This document shows, piece after piece, positions 1 through 7,706 of a stretch of 53,989 nucleotides of DNA. This stretch comes from JBFEYJ01 sp041563315. Its GTDB lineage: Bacteria > Pseudomonadota > Gammaproteobacteria > Thiohalomonadales > Thiohalomonadaceae. Position 1 is the stretch's first letter; every line of letters begins with the position of its first letter. The position numbers and the translations under genes are program-made. Under the pieces are notes generated by a model, which had not been told where the DNA came from, made no database searches, and saw only the letters and a list, made by a program, of their open reading frames with translations. The stretch spans positions 1-53,989 of the forward strand of contig JBFFNE010000012.1 of assembly GCA_041563315.1 (NCBI GenBank). Reading direction: 5' to 3'.

Positions 1-1
1 G

Positions 2-562
2 ATAATCACCAACGCCTACGCTAACGTGGTCTCCTCCTTCTACGGTTCGAAATTCCAGCGCTACGTGGAGGAGTTGCTGATCGCACCGATCCCCCATTCA
101 CTGATTCTGCTGGGCTTTGTCGGTGGAGGAGTGGCGCGCGGGCTCATTGTCGGATTGATGGTCACGATCGTGGCGACATTCTTCGTCGACCTGCAACTGC
201 ATAATCTCTGGGTGACACTGAGCGTCGCGCTGCTGACTTCGATCCTGTTCGCCCTGGGGGGGTTTATCAATGCGGTCTATGCCAAAAGCTTTGATGACAT
301 CTCCATCATCCCCACCTTTGTGCTGACGCCCCTGACCTATCTCGGCGGGATCTTCTATTCAGTGACGATGCTGCCGGGGATCTGGCAGGAGATCTCACTA
401 GTTAATCCGATCCTCTACATGGTTAACGCCTTCCGCTACGGCATGCTGGGCGTCTCCGATATAGACCTCACAACGGCCTACGTAGTCATCGTGCTATTTA
501 TCGCCGCGCTTTACAGCTACAGCCTGTGGCTACTTAAGCGGGGCGTGGGGCTGCGGGGGTAG
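2..562 (+). CDS. ABC-2 type transporter permease (YadH-like), 3' part
   Basis: This is the C-terminal part of an inner-membrane ABC transporter permease. The reading frame is open from base 2, so the true start lies upstream of the window; the first internal start codon (GTG at 26) is not the gene start. The visible 186 codons contain the NAYANVVSSF...KFQRYVEELL...GFVGGGVARG stretch typical of the YadH/NodJ group of ABC-2 permeases, followed by several hydrophobic helices and a basic C-terminus (LLKRGVGLRG). The ATPase partner (YadG-like) is expected upstream and is not visible. The substrate cannot be told from the sequence. The family assignment is firm. Confidence 0.88.
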   Translation: MITNAYANVVSSFYGSKFQRYVEELLIAPIPHSLILLGFVGGGVARGLIVGLMVTIVATFFVDLQLHNLWVTLSVALLTSILFALGGFINAVYAKSFDDISIIPTFVLTPLTYLGGIFYSVTMLPGIWQEISLVNPILYMVNAFRYGMLGVSDIDLTTAYVVIVLFIAALYSYSLWLLKRGVGLRG

Positions 563-602
563 TCAGTTGGCAGATGACTGATGACTGATGACTGATGACT
601 GA
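562..602. repeat. Heptanucleotide tandem repeat (4 x ATGACTG) with adjoining GTCAGTTGGCAG
   Basis: Four perfect copies of ATGACTG lie at 574-601, between the permease stop and the 3' end of the ankyrin gene. The 12-mer GTCAGTTGGCAG sits directly before them at 562-573. The reverse complement of the heptamer is a rotation of the TCATCAG unit repeated at 51260-51343, and the same 12-mer occurs inverted at 51361-51372. The two sites therefore look like members of one dispersed repeat family in opposite orientation. Confidence 0.85.
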
Positions 603-604
603 TT

Positions 605-2605
605 TTATCCTGTGATCAGCTTCATCCAGTTCTTTTTCTTGTCGCCATGGCGGTCAAAGGCATTGACTATCTCCTTATGGCCGGCCTCCTGGGCAATTTC
701 CCGCGCGGTTAATTTCTGCTTATTGCGAAGGTAGGGATCAGCTCCCGCCTTCAGCAACGCCTCAACCACGACATTGTGTCCCCGCTTCGCGGCCAGCATC
801 AGGGCACTGTTACCATTATTGTTGCGGTGATCGAGCGGGGCATTGCCCTTGATTAGCAAATTGACTACCTCAACCTTGCCCTGCTGGGCCGCAAGTGTCA
901 GCGGGGTGTTGCCATCTGTCGTCACATGCGACAGTTCGGCACCAGCGCTCAACAGCAAAGAGACGCTCTCATCATGACCATGTAGCGCGGCTCGAACCAG
1001 CGCATTGTGGCCCTTGCTATCTGCCGCGGAAAATCCCTCTCCCAAGGCAAGCAGCTGCTTGAGGATTTCGGCACTGCCGGCGTCGGCGGCATACCAGACG
1101 GCACTGTGCTTGGCCTTGTCCACAATAGCGGCCTTGGCCCCGGCTGCCAGCAATTGTGATACCACCTCGGCGTGCTTGTTCCTGACCGCCTGCATCAGTG
1201 CCGTGGTGCCATCCTTCGCGGCCTGATTAGGATCGGCTCCTCCCGAGAGCAAAAGTGAGAGTGTGGCAACATCCCCGGACTCCGCCACCAGAGAGAGCGC
1301 ACTTCGCCCTTCGCTGTCTGCTGCATCAGGATCGGCACCTTTGGCCAATAGGCTACGTATAACATCAGGATTGACCTTATCACTGACGGCCCAGAACAAA
1401 GGCGAACGCCCCTTCTTGTCTGACTGGGCCACATCGGCGCCTGCAGCAAGCAGCTGATCAATCACCTTGCTGTGACCGCGCCAGGCGGCGCGCGTAAGGG
1501 GAGTGTGACCATCCTGATCCGTGGCATTGACCTTAGCCCCCTTTGCCAGCAATGCGCTCACCCGCCCTGGCTGGCCGAGCCAGGCAGCAATCATCAGAGG
1601 CGGCCAGCCTTTGTAAAGATTGGCCTCATCGCCGGTAATAGCCAGCGGCACGTCAGCTCGCTTCGCCTTCACCACCTTGGTCGGCCTGGCGCCAGCGCGT
1701 TTAAGCAGCTCGATCATTGCCTTGTCCTTGCGTCGCTCGGCAACGACCAAGGGGGTCTCGTCGTCACGATTGCGTTGATTTGGATCGGCCTTTGAGGACA
1801 ACAGGTGCTGGGCAATCTTCAGATCGCCCTTGTCGACGGCGATGAGTAATGCTGTATTGCCAAAGCGATCTGACGCATTGACTTTAGCTCTGGCATTGAG
1901 CAGTAATTTGACAATCCCGGCCTCTCCAGTACGAGCCGCAAGACGTAACGGGCTGTCGCCGTAGCCATCCGCATGATTAACTGCGGCGCCGGTCTTCAAA
2001 AGAAAACGCACCACATCCGCTTTGGCATTTTCTACAGCTTCAATCAAAGCGGTGCGGCCGTTCTCATCGGCACTGTCCACCGCCACCCCGGCTTGTAACA
2101 GTCGCTCAACCTCCCTGGCATCACCGCGACGTGCCGCCGTACGTAACCGCTCGGGAGAATTCGCACCGACCTCGACACCGGAGGAAGCCGCACTCTTCAG
2201 CCTCTCTTTTGCAGGAGCATAACCCTCGGCGGCAGAGGCGGCATACAATTTTTCCGCCTCACTCTCGCTTTTGCAGCCAACCCCTTTTTCACACAATCCC
2301 GCCAACAGATACTGTGCCTTCGGGTGTCCCTGCTTTGAAGCCTTTCGCGCCCAGTATGCTGCAGCGTCCAAATCCTTGCTTACACCCCTGCCGCTTCGGT
2401 AAAGATTGGCTAACTGGTATTGCGCTTCAGCATCATTGGCGCCTGCCAGTTTTTTCAATATCGATGCCATTTTCGGATAATCGCGCATTTTTGCCGCGGT
2501 CATGGCATCGTTCATAGTCACTGCGAAAACCGGCCCGGTGCCGAGTATCAGGCAGGTAACGATAAGAGAGATAGCAGTGCTTCGATGAAAACGGTTCTTC
2601 ATCAT
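605..2605 (-). CDS. Exported Sel1-repeat and ankyrin-repeat protein
   Basis: A 666-residue protein with an N-terminal signal peptide (hydrophobic core near residues 10-28, ending VFA), so it is probably periplasmic or surface located. Residues of about 55-140 form Sel1/TPR-like repeats (AEAQYQLANLY.SGRGV, KAQYLLAGLCEKGVGC). From about residue 150 to the end there are roughly 15 ankyrin repeats with the usual G-TAL--A---G---VV--LL--GA pattern. It overlaps the upstream oxidoreductase stop by 4 bp (ATGA), so the two are co-transcribed and translationally coupled. Ankyrin arrays bind proteins; the partner is unknown. Its pairing with a redox gene divergent from multihaem cytochrome genes suggests a scaffold role, but that is inference. 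Confidence 0.88.
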   Translation of the reverse strand: MMKNRFHRSTAISLIVTCLILGTGPVFAVTMNDAMTAAKMRDYPKMASILKKLAGANDAEAQYQLANLYRSGRGVSKDLDAAAYWARKASKQGHPKAQYLLAGLCEKGVGCKSESEAEKLYAASAAEGYAPAKERLKSAASSGVEVGANSPERLRTAARRGDAREVERLLQAGVAVDSADENGRTALIEAVENAKADVVRFLLKTGAAVNHADGYGDSPLRLAARTGEAGIVKLLLNARAKVNASDRFGNTALLIAVDKGDLKIAQHLLSSKADPNQRNRDDETPLVVAERRKDKAMIELLKRAGARPTKVVKAKRADVPLAITGDEANLYKGWPPLMIAAWLGQPGRVSALLAKGAKVNATDQDGHTPLTRAAWRGHSKVIDQLLAAGADVAQSDKKGRSPLFWAVSDKVNPDVIRSLLAKGADPDAADSEGRSALSLVAESGDVATLSLLLSGGADPNQAAKDGTTALMQAVRNKHAEVVSQLLAAGAKAAIVDKAKHSAVWYAADAGSAEILKQLLALGEGFSAADSKGHNALVRAALHGHDESVSLLLSAGAELSHVTTDGNTPLTLAAQQGKVEVVNLLIKGNAPLDHRNNNGNSALMLAAKRGHNVVVEALLKAGADPYLRNKQKLTAREIAQEAGHKEIVNAFDRHGDKKKNWMKLITG

Positions 2606-3915
2606 GCAGTCCCGTATTTGGTTTCCACGTCGATACCAATGCGTTTGAGAAAGGGTGTAGGCAGTACCCCGCCGGCGGAGATAATCACCGCATCGTTATC
2701 GATGGTTACCGTGTTACCATCCTGCTCCAGCTCTACCTGCTCCGAGTGGATTGCGGTGACGTTGGAGCGCATCAGAAGCTGCAATCTACCTGCCGCCTCG
2801 GCTTCGGCTATGCGCTTGCGATTTTTTTCCTTGGCGCGGGAAAAACCATCGCTACGATAGGACAGGGTGACGGTGGTACCGGGTTCGTCTGCGATACTGG
2901 CTGCCGCTTCCAGGGCACTGTCACCGCCGCCGACCACCAGCACCTTTTTATCCCGGTATTGCTCGGAATCGATTAGCCTGTAGACGACCTTCGACTGCTC
3001 CTCGCCCGGTACGCCAAGTGTTCGCGGTGTGCCTCGCCGGCCGATGGCCAACAACACGGCGCGCGCCCGGTAGCTCTCCCCGGCGGCTGTTTTGACCTCA
3101 AATCCATCGCCCTCACGGGTGATGTCTTCCACCCGTTCACCGGTCTGTACCTGGAGCCCGGTGTCAGCAATCACCTTTTCCCAGAAGGCCAGCAACTCCT
3201 CCTTGGAGACCTCGGTAAAACGCACCTTACCCACAATAGGCAGCTTGGCCGGCGCGGTCATCACTACCTTGCCGCGCGGAAAGTGCGACACGGTGCCGCC
3301 CAGCGTATCCTGCTCCAGCACCTTATAGCTGAGCCCCTTTTCTATCGCGCCAAGGGCCGCTGCCAGGCCGGCCGGGCCAGCGCCTATAATGATGACATCC
3401 AGTCGGTCAGAACGGCCGAGGCCATCGAGACAGGCGATGGAATCCATTGCCTGACTGCCCTGGTTCACAGCGTTGCGGATCAGGCCCATGCCACCGAGCT
3501 CACCGGCAATGTACAGTCCGGGGACATTGGTTTGAAAATCGGGATTGACATTTGGGATATCGACACCTCGCTTGGCGGTACCGAAGACCAGGGTGATGGC
3601 GTCACGGTGACAGGAAACCTTGCAGGCCCCGTGGCCGATGCAACGGGTCGGGTCGATAAGATGCGCCTTGCCGCGGATCATGCCAAGAACATTGCCTTCG
3701 GGACAGGCGGTCACACAGGAACCGCTTCCAATGCAGCGGTTGGGATCGATGACGGGATGTAATGACGCCGGTTCGGTCAGACCGGCCTTAACCACATCGG
3801 CGAGGGTGTTGGCCGCCTGGCGCTCGCGTTTGCTGACCGCCCGAAGATGCCACCCCCAAATCAACAGAAAAGGGGCTGCGTAGATACTCCATAGCCACCA
3901 TTCACCGCTATCCAT
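2602..3915 (-). CDS. Membrane-anchored FAD/NAD(P) oxidoreductase with ferredoxin-like N-terminus
   Basis: A 437-residue protein. I chose the ATG at 3915 because AGAGGA lies about 6 nt upstream; start codons at 3921 and 3957 are possible. In order: an N-terminal membrane helix (residues 5-24), a two-motif ferredoxin-like segment (C61-x5-C67-x3-C71-P and C92-x5-C98-x3-C102-H), then a thioredoxin-reductase-like flavoprotein with an FAD site (IIGAGPAGLAAA) and an NAD(P)H site (VVGGGDSALEAA). Each iron-sulfur motif lacks the second cysteine of the usual CxxCxxCxxxC pattern (Ser and His instead). The redox-active CxxC of thioredoxin reductases is also absent. It probably passes electrons between NAD(P)H and a membrane or periplasmic carrier. 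It is divergent from the cytochrome operon and shares its promoter region. Confidence 0.85.
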   Translation of the reverse strand: MDSGEWWLWSIYAAPFLLIWGWHLRAVSKRERQAANTLADVVKAGLTEPASLHPVIDPNRCIGSGSCVTACPEGNVLGMIRGKAHLIDPTRCIGHGACKVSCHRDAITLVFGTAKRGVDIPNVNPDFQTNVPGLYIAGELGGMGLIRNAVNQGSQAMDSIACLDGLGRSDRLDVIIIGAGPAGLAAALGAIEKGLSYKVLEQDTLGGTVSHFPRGKVVMTAPAKLPIVGKVRFTEVSKEELLAFWEKVIADTGLQVQTGERVEDITREGDGFEVKTAAGESYRARAVLLAIGRRGTPRTLGVPGEEQSKVVYRLIDSEQYRDKKVLVVGGGDSALEAAASIADEPGTTVTLSYRSDGFSRAKEKNRKRIAEAEAAGRLQLLMRSNVTAIHSEQVELEQDGNTVTIDNDAVIISAGGVLPTPFLKRIGIDVETKYGTA

Positions 3916-3946
3916 CACCATTCCTCTTGATATTATTCTCGAAAAC

Positions 3947-3967
3947 GTGAAGTCCACATCACTTCAC
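3947..3967. promoter_or_regulatory. Perfect 7-7-7 inverted repeat in the divergent promoter region
   Basis: GTGAAGT (3947-3953), a 7-nt spacer, then ACTTCAC (3961-3967). It lies just upstream of the oxidoreductase start at 3915 and is shaped like a dimeric repressor or activator operator. No cognate regulator is visible in the window, so the role is a guess. Confidence 0.4.
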
Positions 3968-4024
3968 TGTGACCACTACATCAGATAGCGTCGCAAAGTT
4001 CTGCGAGCATATTCGCAAATCATC

Positions 4025-4052
4025 CTTAAGTGGGGCTTAAGTTAGGTTTAAG
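4025..4052 (+). promoter_or_regulatory. Triple direct repeat CTTAAG-N5-CTTAAG-N5-TTTAAG (PmrA/QseB-like box)
   Basis: Three hexamers sit at 4025-4030, 4036-4041 and 4047-4052, an exact 11-nt period. This spacing is the hallmark of OmpR/PhoB-family response-regulator sites. Each hexamer fits the published PmrA consensus YTTAAK-N5-YTTAAK. A possible -10 element (TAGTAT, 4063-4068) follows at activator-typical distance and would give a short leader before the ATG at 4100. The repeats are seen directly; regulator identity is inference. Confidence 0.55.
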
Positions 4053-4099
4053 CTTGACCCCTTAGTATATGAAACAACCAAAAAGAACATGGAGTAAAT

Positions 4100-4996
4100 A
4101 TGTCGGGTACACCTCCTTCGGCCGCCTTGCATCATCCCGAACGGCTCACGACCCCGCTGTCGGGTCGGCTTGCCGGTTTGCTTTTTTTCTCTATCGTCGG
4201 ATGGTTCATCTATCGCGGTTGGCAACTGCGCACGGAGCACTACATCACGGCAGAGAAAGGCTTGGGCTATGCGCTGGGAATCATCGGCGGCTCGCTGATG
4301 GTAGCACTACTGCTTTACCCCTTGCGCAAGAACTGGCGTGCCATACGTAACTGGGGGCCTACCCGCTACTGGTTTCGTACCCACATGGTGTTCGGCGTAC
4401 TCGGTCCTACCCTGATTCTGTTTCACGCCAACTTCGGGTTGGGCTCACTCAACAGTAATGTGGCACTGATCTGCATGCTACTTGTCGCCTCCAGCGGCAT
4501 CGCCGGACGCTTTTTCTATACACGAATTCATTACGGCCTGTACGGGCGCAAGGCTAACCTGCAAGAACTAGGTGAGGTGGTCGGTGACAGCCGTGGCCAT
4601 CTCTCCTGGATCAGCCAGTTCAGTGAGCAATTCATGCCCCATCTGCAAGTCATTGAAAAGATGGCACTAGCCCATTCACCGGGTCTCCTCCACAGCATGG
4701 GTCGCTGGACAAAGTATACCCTGACAGCCTGGTGGCACCGCTGGGTGTTGCGCCGAATGCTGCGCTCGGCACTGCGCGAAACGGCCGCAAAAGAGCAGTG
4801 GGATCGCAAGACGACTCACGCGAAACGTCGCGAGGCAATGCGCTACCTCAACAACTATTTTGATGCCACTCGCAAGGTGCTGGAATTCCATTTTTATGAG
4901 CGGTTATTCGCTCTGTGGCATGTCATTCATTTCCCATTTTTCCTCATGATGGTGCTGTCAGGGATTGTTCATGTTATCGCTGTTCACATGTATTAA
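4100..4996 (+). CDS. Di-haem transmembrane cytochrome b (ferric-reductase/cytochrome b561-like)
   Basis: A 298-residue inner-membrane protein and first gene of the multihaem cluster; GGAG precedes the ATG by 5 nt. Hydrophobic helices lie near residues 22-40, 55-73, 96-112, 115-135 and 275-296. Two histidine pairs with the H-x13-H spacing of membrane di-haem cytochromes b are visible: H95/H109 and H277/H291. H109 falls in LFHANFG, typical of ferric-reductase-like and b561-type membrane domains. The middle section (about 145-260) is hydrophilic and basic. It probably exchanges electrons between the quinone pool, or a cytoplasmic flavoprotein, and the periplasmic multihaem cytochromes encoded next. 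The 3' end overlaps the next gene by 26 bp, implying translational coupling. Confidence 0.8.
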   Translation: MSGTPPSAALHHPERLTTPLSGRLAGLLFFSIVGWFIYRGWQLRTEHYITAEKGLGYALGIIGGSLMVALLLYPLRKNWRAIRNWGPTRYWFRTHMVFGVLGPTLILFHANFGLGSLNSNVALICMLLVASSGIAGRFFYTRIHYGLYGRKANLQELGEVVGDSRGHLSWISQFSEQFMPHLQVIEKMALAHSPGLLHSMGRWTKYTLTAWWHRWVLRRMLRSALRETAAKEQWDRKTTHAKRREAMRYLNNYFDATRKVLEFHFYERLFALWHVIHFPFFLMMVLSGIVHVIAVHMY

Positions 4997-6554
4997 AGGC
5001 AGGGCCGCCCTGTTACTGCTATTGAGCGCCGTCACCCTCCCGGTGTCGGGCGCCAGCATTGAAAAGCTGTTGATGCCGGGTAAACTCATCGAAGGACACG
5101 CCGAAAAAGAGAGCGAGTGCACCAGCTGCCACGAGCGGTTCAGCAAGACCACCCAGAATGCGCTTTGTCTGGACTGCCACGATAAGGTCGATGCCGACGT
5201 CAAGGCACGCAAGGGCTACCATGGCCGTGCTCCCGAGGTCCGCAATGCGGCCTGCAGCTCCTGCCATACCGACCACAAGGGCCGGGATGCACAGGTGGTA
5301 CTGCTCGACAAGGAGCTTTTCGACCACTCCAGGACCGACTACGCCCTCGATGGCGCACACAAACGCGTGCAGTGCAGCAGCTGCCATAAGGAAAACAAGC
5401 CCTGGCGCAAGGCTCCCAGCATGTGTATCGACTGCCACAAAGAGCAGGATGTGCACAAAGGTGACTTCGGGAAAAAGTGTGCCGACTGCCACACCACCAC
5501 CACCTGGACCGAGCGGAAATTCGATCACAGCACGACCGATTTCCCGCTGGTCGATGCCCATGAGAAAGTCATCTGTGCTGCCTGTCATCCCAACCAGCGC
5601 TACAAAAAAACACCGATGGACTGTCTTTCCTGTCATCGTGGTGACGATGTCCATCGCGGCGGTTACGGCAAGAAATGCGACAGCTGCCACCGCAGCACCG
5701 AATGGAAAAAGGCGAAATTCAATCACAACAAGACTGACTTCAAGCTACGTGATGCACACGAAAAGGTAGCCTGTAGTGCCTGCCATCTACCCGGCAAAGA
5801 TGCAAAGAAACAGTCCACGGCCTGTGTCGATTGCCATCGTGCCGATGATCCTCACCGGGGGCGCAACGGCAAACGCTGCCAGGACTGTCACTCGACCAGG
5901 GACTGGGGGAAAGCCTCATTCGATCACGACAAGGACACCGAATTCCCGCTACGTGGCCCGCATGCCGAGGCCACGTGCACAGCGTGTCACGCTGGCGGTG
6001 TGGAAAAGGATGCCCCTGTGCGTGACTGCATCGTTTGCCACAAAAACGACGATATTCACCAGGGCAGTCTCGGCAGAAAGTGCGACACCTGCCACAACGA
6101 TAAGGGCTGGAGTGAAAAGGTCAGTTTCGATCATGACCTGACCCGCTTTCCACTCTATGGCCTGCATGCACTGGCCACCTGCGAGAGCTGTCACACCAAG
6201 GGACGTTACGCATCGCTTCCGTCAGGGTGCAACGATTGTCACCGTGATGACGACAGCCACGAAGGTGCTCTGGGCGCATCCTGCGGGGATTGCCATAACG
6301 CCAATGGCTGGCTTTTGTGGCTATTTGATCACGAGAAAACCGATTTCTCACTTACAGGTGCCCACAAGGAGCTCGCCTGTAACGGCTGTCACCGTGAACC
6401 ACCTGCGGACAAGACGCCTGCAACCTGTGTGAGCTGTCACGAGGCCGATGATGTGCACCGCGGCCGTTTCGGACGCAACTGCAGCCGTTGCCATTCAACA
6501 AAAAAATTCACTGCTGTTCGGATTAATGGCCTGCTCGGGTCAGAGGGAAGATAA
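4971..6554 (+). CDS. 21-haem periplasmic multihaem cytochrome c
   Basis: I chose the ATG at 4971 (527 residues); an in-frame TTG at 4965 is the alternative. A signal peptide (LLLLLSAVTLPVSGA) directs export. I count 21 CXXCH haem-attachment motifs. After three N-terminal haems, the other 18 fall into six repeats of about 60-65 residues. Each repeat has a motif after H---V-C, a second followed by DDVH-like residues, and a third preceded by G--GKKC, then W----F-H--TDF-L. The extra conserved His residues are probably distal ligands (bis-His haems). The family is cytochrome c3/c7-like. It should act as a periplasmic electron wire between the cytochrome b upstream and the 14-haem cytochrome and beta-barrel downstream. 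Confidence 0.88.
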   Translation: MLSLFTCIKGRAALLLLLSAVTLPVSGASIEKLLMPGKLIEGHAEKESECTSCHERFSKTTQNALCLDCHDKVDADVKARKGYHGRAPEVRNAACSSCHTDHKGRDAQVVLLDKELFDHSRTDYALDGAHKRVQCSSCHKENKPWRKAPSMCIDCHKEQDVHKGDFGKKCADCHTTTTWTERKFDHSTTDFPLVDAHEKVICAACHPNQRYKKTPMDCLSCHRGDDVHRGGYGKKCDSCHRSTEWKKAKFNHNKTDFKLRDAHEKVACSACHLPGKDAKKQSTACVDCHRADDPHRGRNGKRCQDCHSTRDWGKASFDHDKDTEFPLRGPHAEATCTACHAGGVEKDAPVRDCIVCHKNDDIHQGSLGRKCDTCHNDKGWSEKVSFDHDLTRFPLYGLHALATCESCHTKGRYASLPSGCNDCHRDDDSHEGALGASCGDCHNANGWLLWLFDHEKTDFSLTGAHKELACNGCHREPPADKTPATCVSCHEADDVHRGRFGRNCSRCHSTKKFTAVRINGLLGSEGR

Positions 6555-6556
6555 TC

Positions 6557-7684
6557 ATGTTTGATTTCATCACCAAAATGCTCGGGACTGCCCTTTTTTC
6601 ACTGCTGCTGGTATTGCCAACAGCGGCCTCGGCAGCCACTGTCGATGATTTCGATCATTTCATTACCGGCTTTCCCCTCACCGGCAACCATCGTAATGTG
6701 GAATGTGAAAGTTGCCATCGCTCCGGCATCTTTCGCGGCACACCGCGCCAGTGCGGCACCTGCCACAGCCAGCAGGAGATTGCCAGCAGCTCGGTCAAGC
6801 CAGCCAACCATATTGCCAGCAACAACGAGTGTCAGGACTGCCATGGGACCCGCAGCTGGAGTCCCGTACGCAGGATAGATCACATCGCGGTCATCGGTAG
6901 TTGCGCGACCTGCCACAATGGCAGCACTGCACCAGGAAAATCAGCCAATCACATGGCCACCGACCGGCAATGCGATGACTGCCACCGCACCAATGCATGG
7001 CTCCCTGCCCGTTTCAGGCATATCAATGTACAGCCTGGCCAATGCGCCAGTTGCCACAATGGCACCACGGCTACCGGCAAGCATGCCACCCATTTTCAAA
7101 CGACGGAATCGTGCGACAGCTGCCACACCACCCGCGGCTGGATTCCGGCCAGATTCAACCACAACGGCGTCATTCCCGGCCAGTGCGCCAGCTGCCACAA
7201 TGGCGTTAGCGCTACCGGCAAGAACGCCAGTCACTTGCCAACAACCGAATCCTGCGACGTCTGCCACACTACCCGCGGCTGGACACCGACTTATTACGAT
7301 CATAGTGGTGTCACAGGCAACTGCAGCACCTGCCACAACGGCATCTCGGCCAGCGGCAAACCGATCACCCATGTCACCACCACATTGGAGTGCAATAGCT
7401 GCCACACCACTCGTGGCTGGATCCCTGCCGGCTACACACACACCAGCCCGAACTACCCCAATCACGGAAGAACCATGTCGTGTAACAGCTGCCACACCGG
7501 CACGCCACAGACCAGCATGAATGCCTATCGCTTCACCACCTATAAGCCGGACTGCGCAGCGTGCCATGCCGATGATTATGACACTAGCGAGCACCGGGAT
7601 ACGGTCAGTGGAAACCGCAACTGTGCAGGCTCCTGTCACCAGCAATCCAGTCCGGAACACCGGGTAACGGATCGCAATTGGTAG
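6557..7684 (+). CDS. 14-haem periplasmic cytochrome c (13 CXXCH + 1 CX3CH)
   Basis: A 375-residue protein beginning 2 nt after the previous stop, with GAGGGAAG just upstream of the ATG. The signal peptide ends at ASA. There are 13 CXXCH motifs, and a final CAGSCH near the C-terminus (QQSSPEH follows) is a CX3CH site, which would make 14 haems. The core consists of repeats of about 42 residues with the pattern CHNG--ATGK---H---TE-C--CHTTRGW-PA---H-GV-PGQC. It differs from the 21-haem protein and resembles cytochrome c7/doubled-CXXCH families. Between the 21-haem gene and the barrel gene, it is a good candidate for the subunit that meets the outer membrane. No lipobox is seen, so it is probably soluble. 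Confidence 0.87.
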   Translation: MFDFITKMLGTALFSLLLVLPTAASAATVDDFDHFITGFPLTGNHRNVECESCHRSGIFRGTPRQCGTCHSQQEIASSSVKPANHIASNNECQDCHGTRSWSPVRRIDHIAVIGSCATCHNGSTAPGKSANHMATDRQCDDCHRTNAWLPARFRHINVQPGQCASCHNGTTATGKHATHFQTTESCDSCHTTRGWIPARFNHNGVIPGQCASCHNGVSATGKNASHLPTTESCDVCHTTRGWTPTYYDHSGVTGNCSTCHNGISASGKPITHVTTTLECNSCHTTRGWIPAGYTHTSPNYPNHGRTMSCNSCHTGTPQTSMNAYRFTTYKPDCAACHADDYDTSEHRDTVSGNRNCAGSCHQQSSPEHRVTDRNW

Positions 7685-7706
7685 CTGCATTGAGGTAAAA
7701 TTTTTC

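Noticed and set aside
5019..5726. 235-codon minus-strand open frame inside the 21-haem gene
   Set aside because: It mirrors the repetitive CXXCH codons of the real gene; no recognisable domain or start signal.
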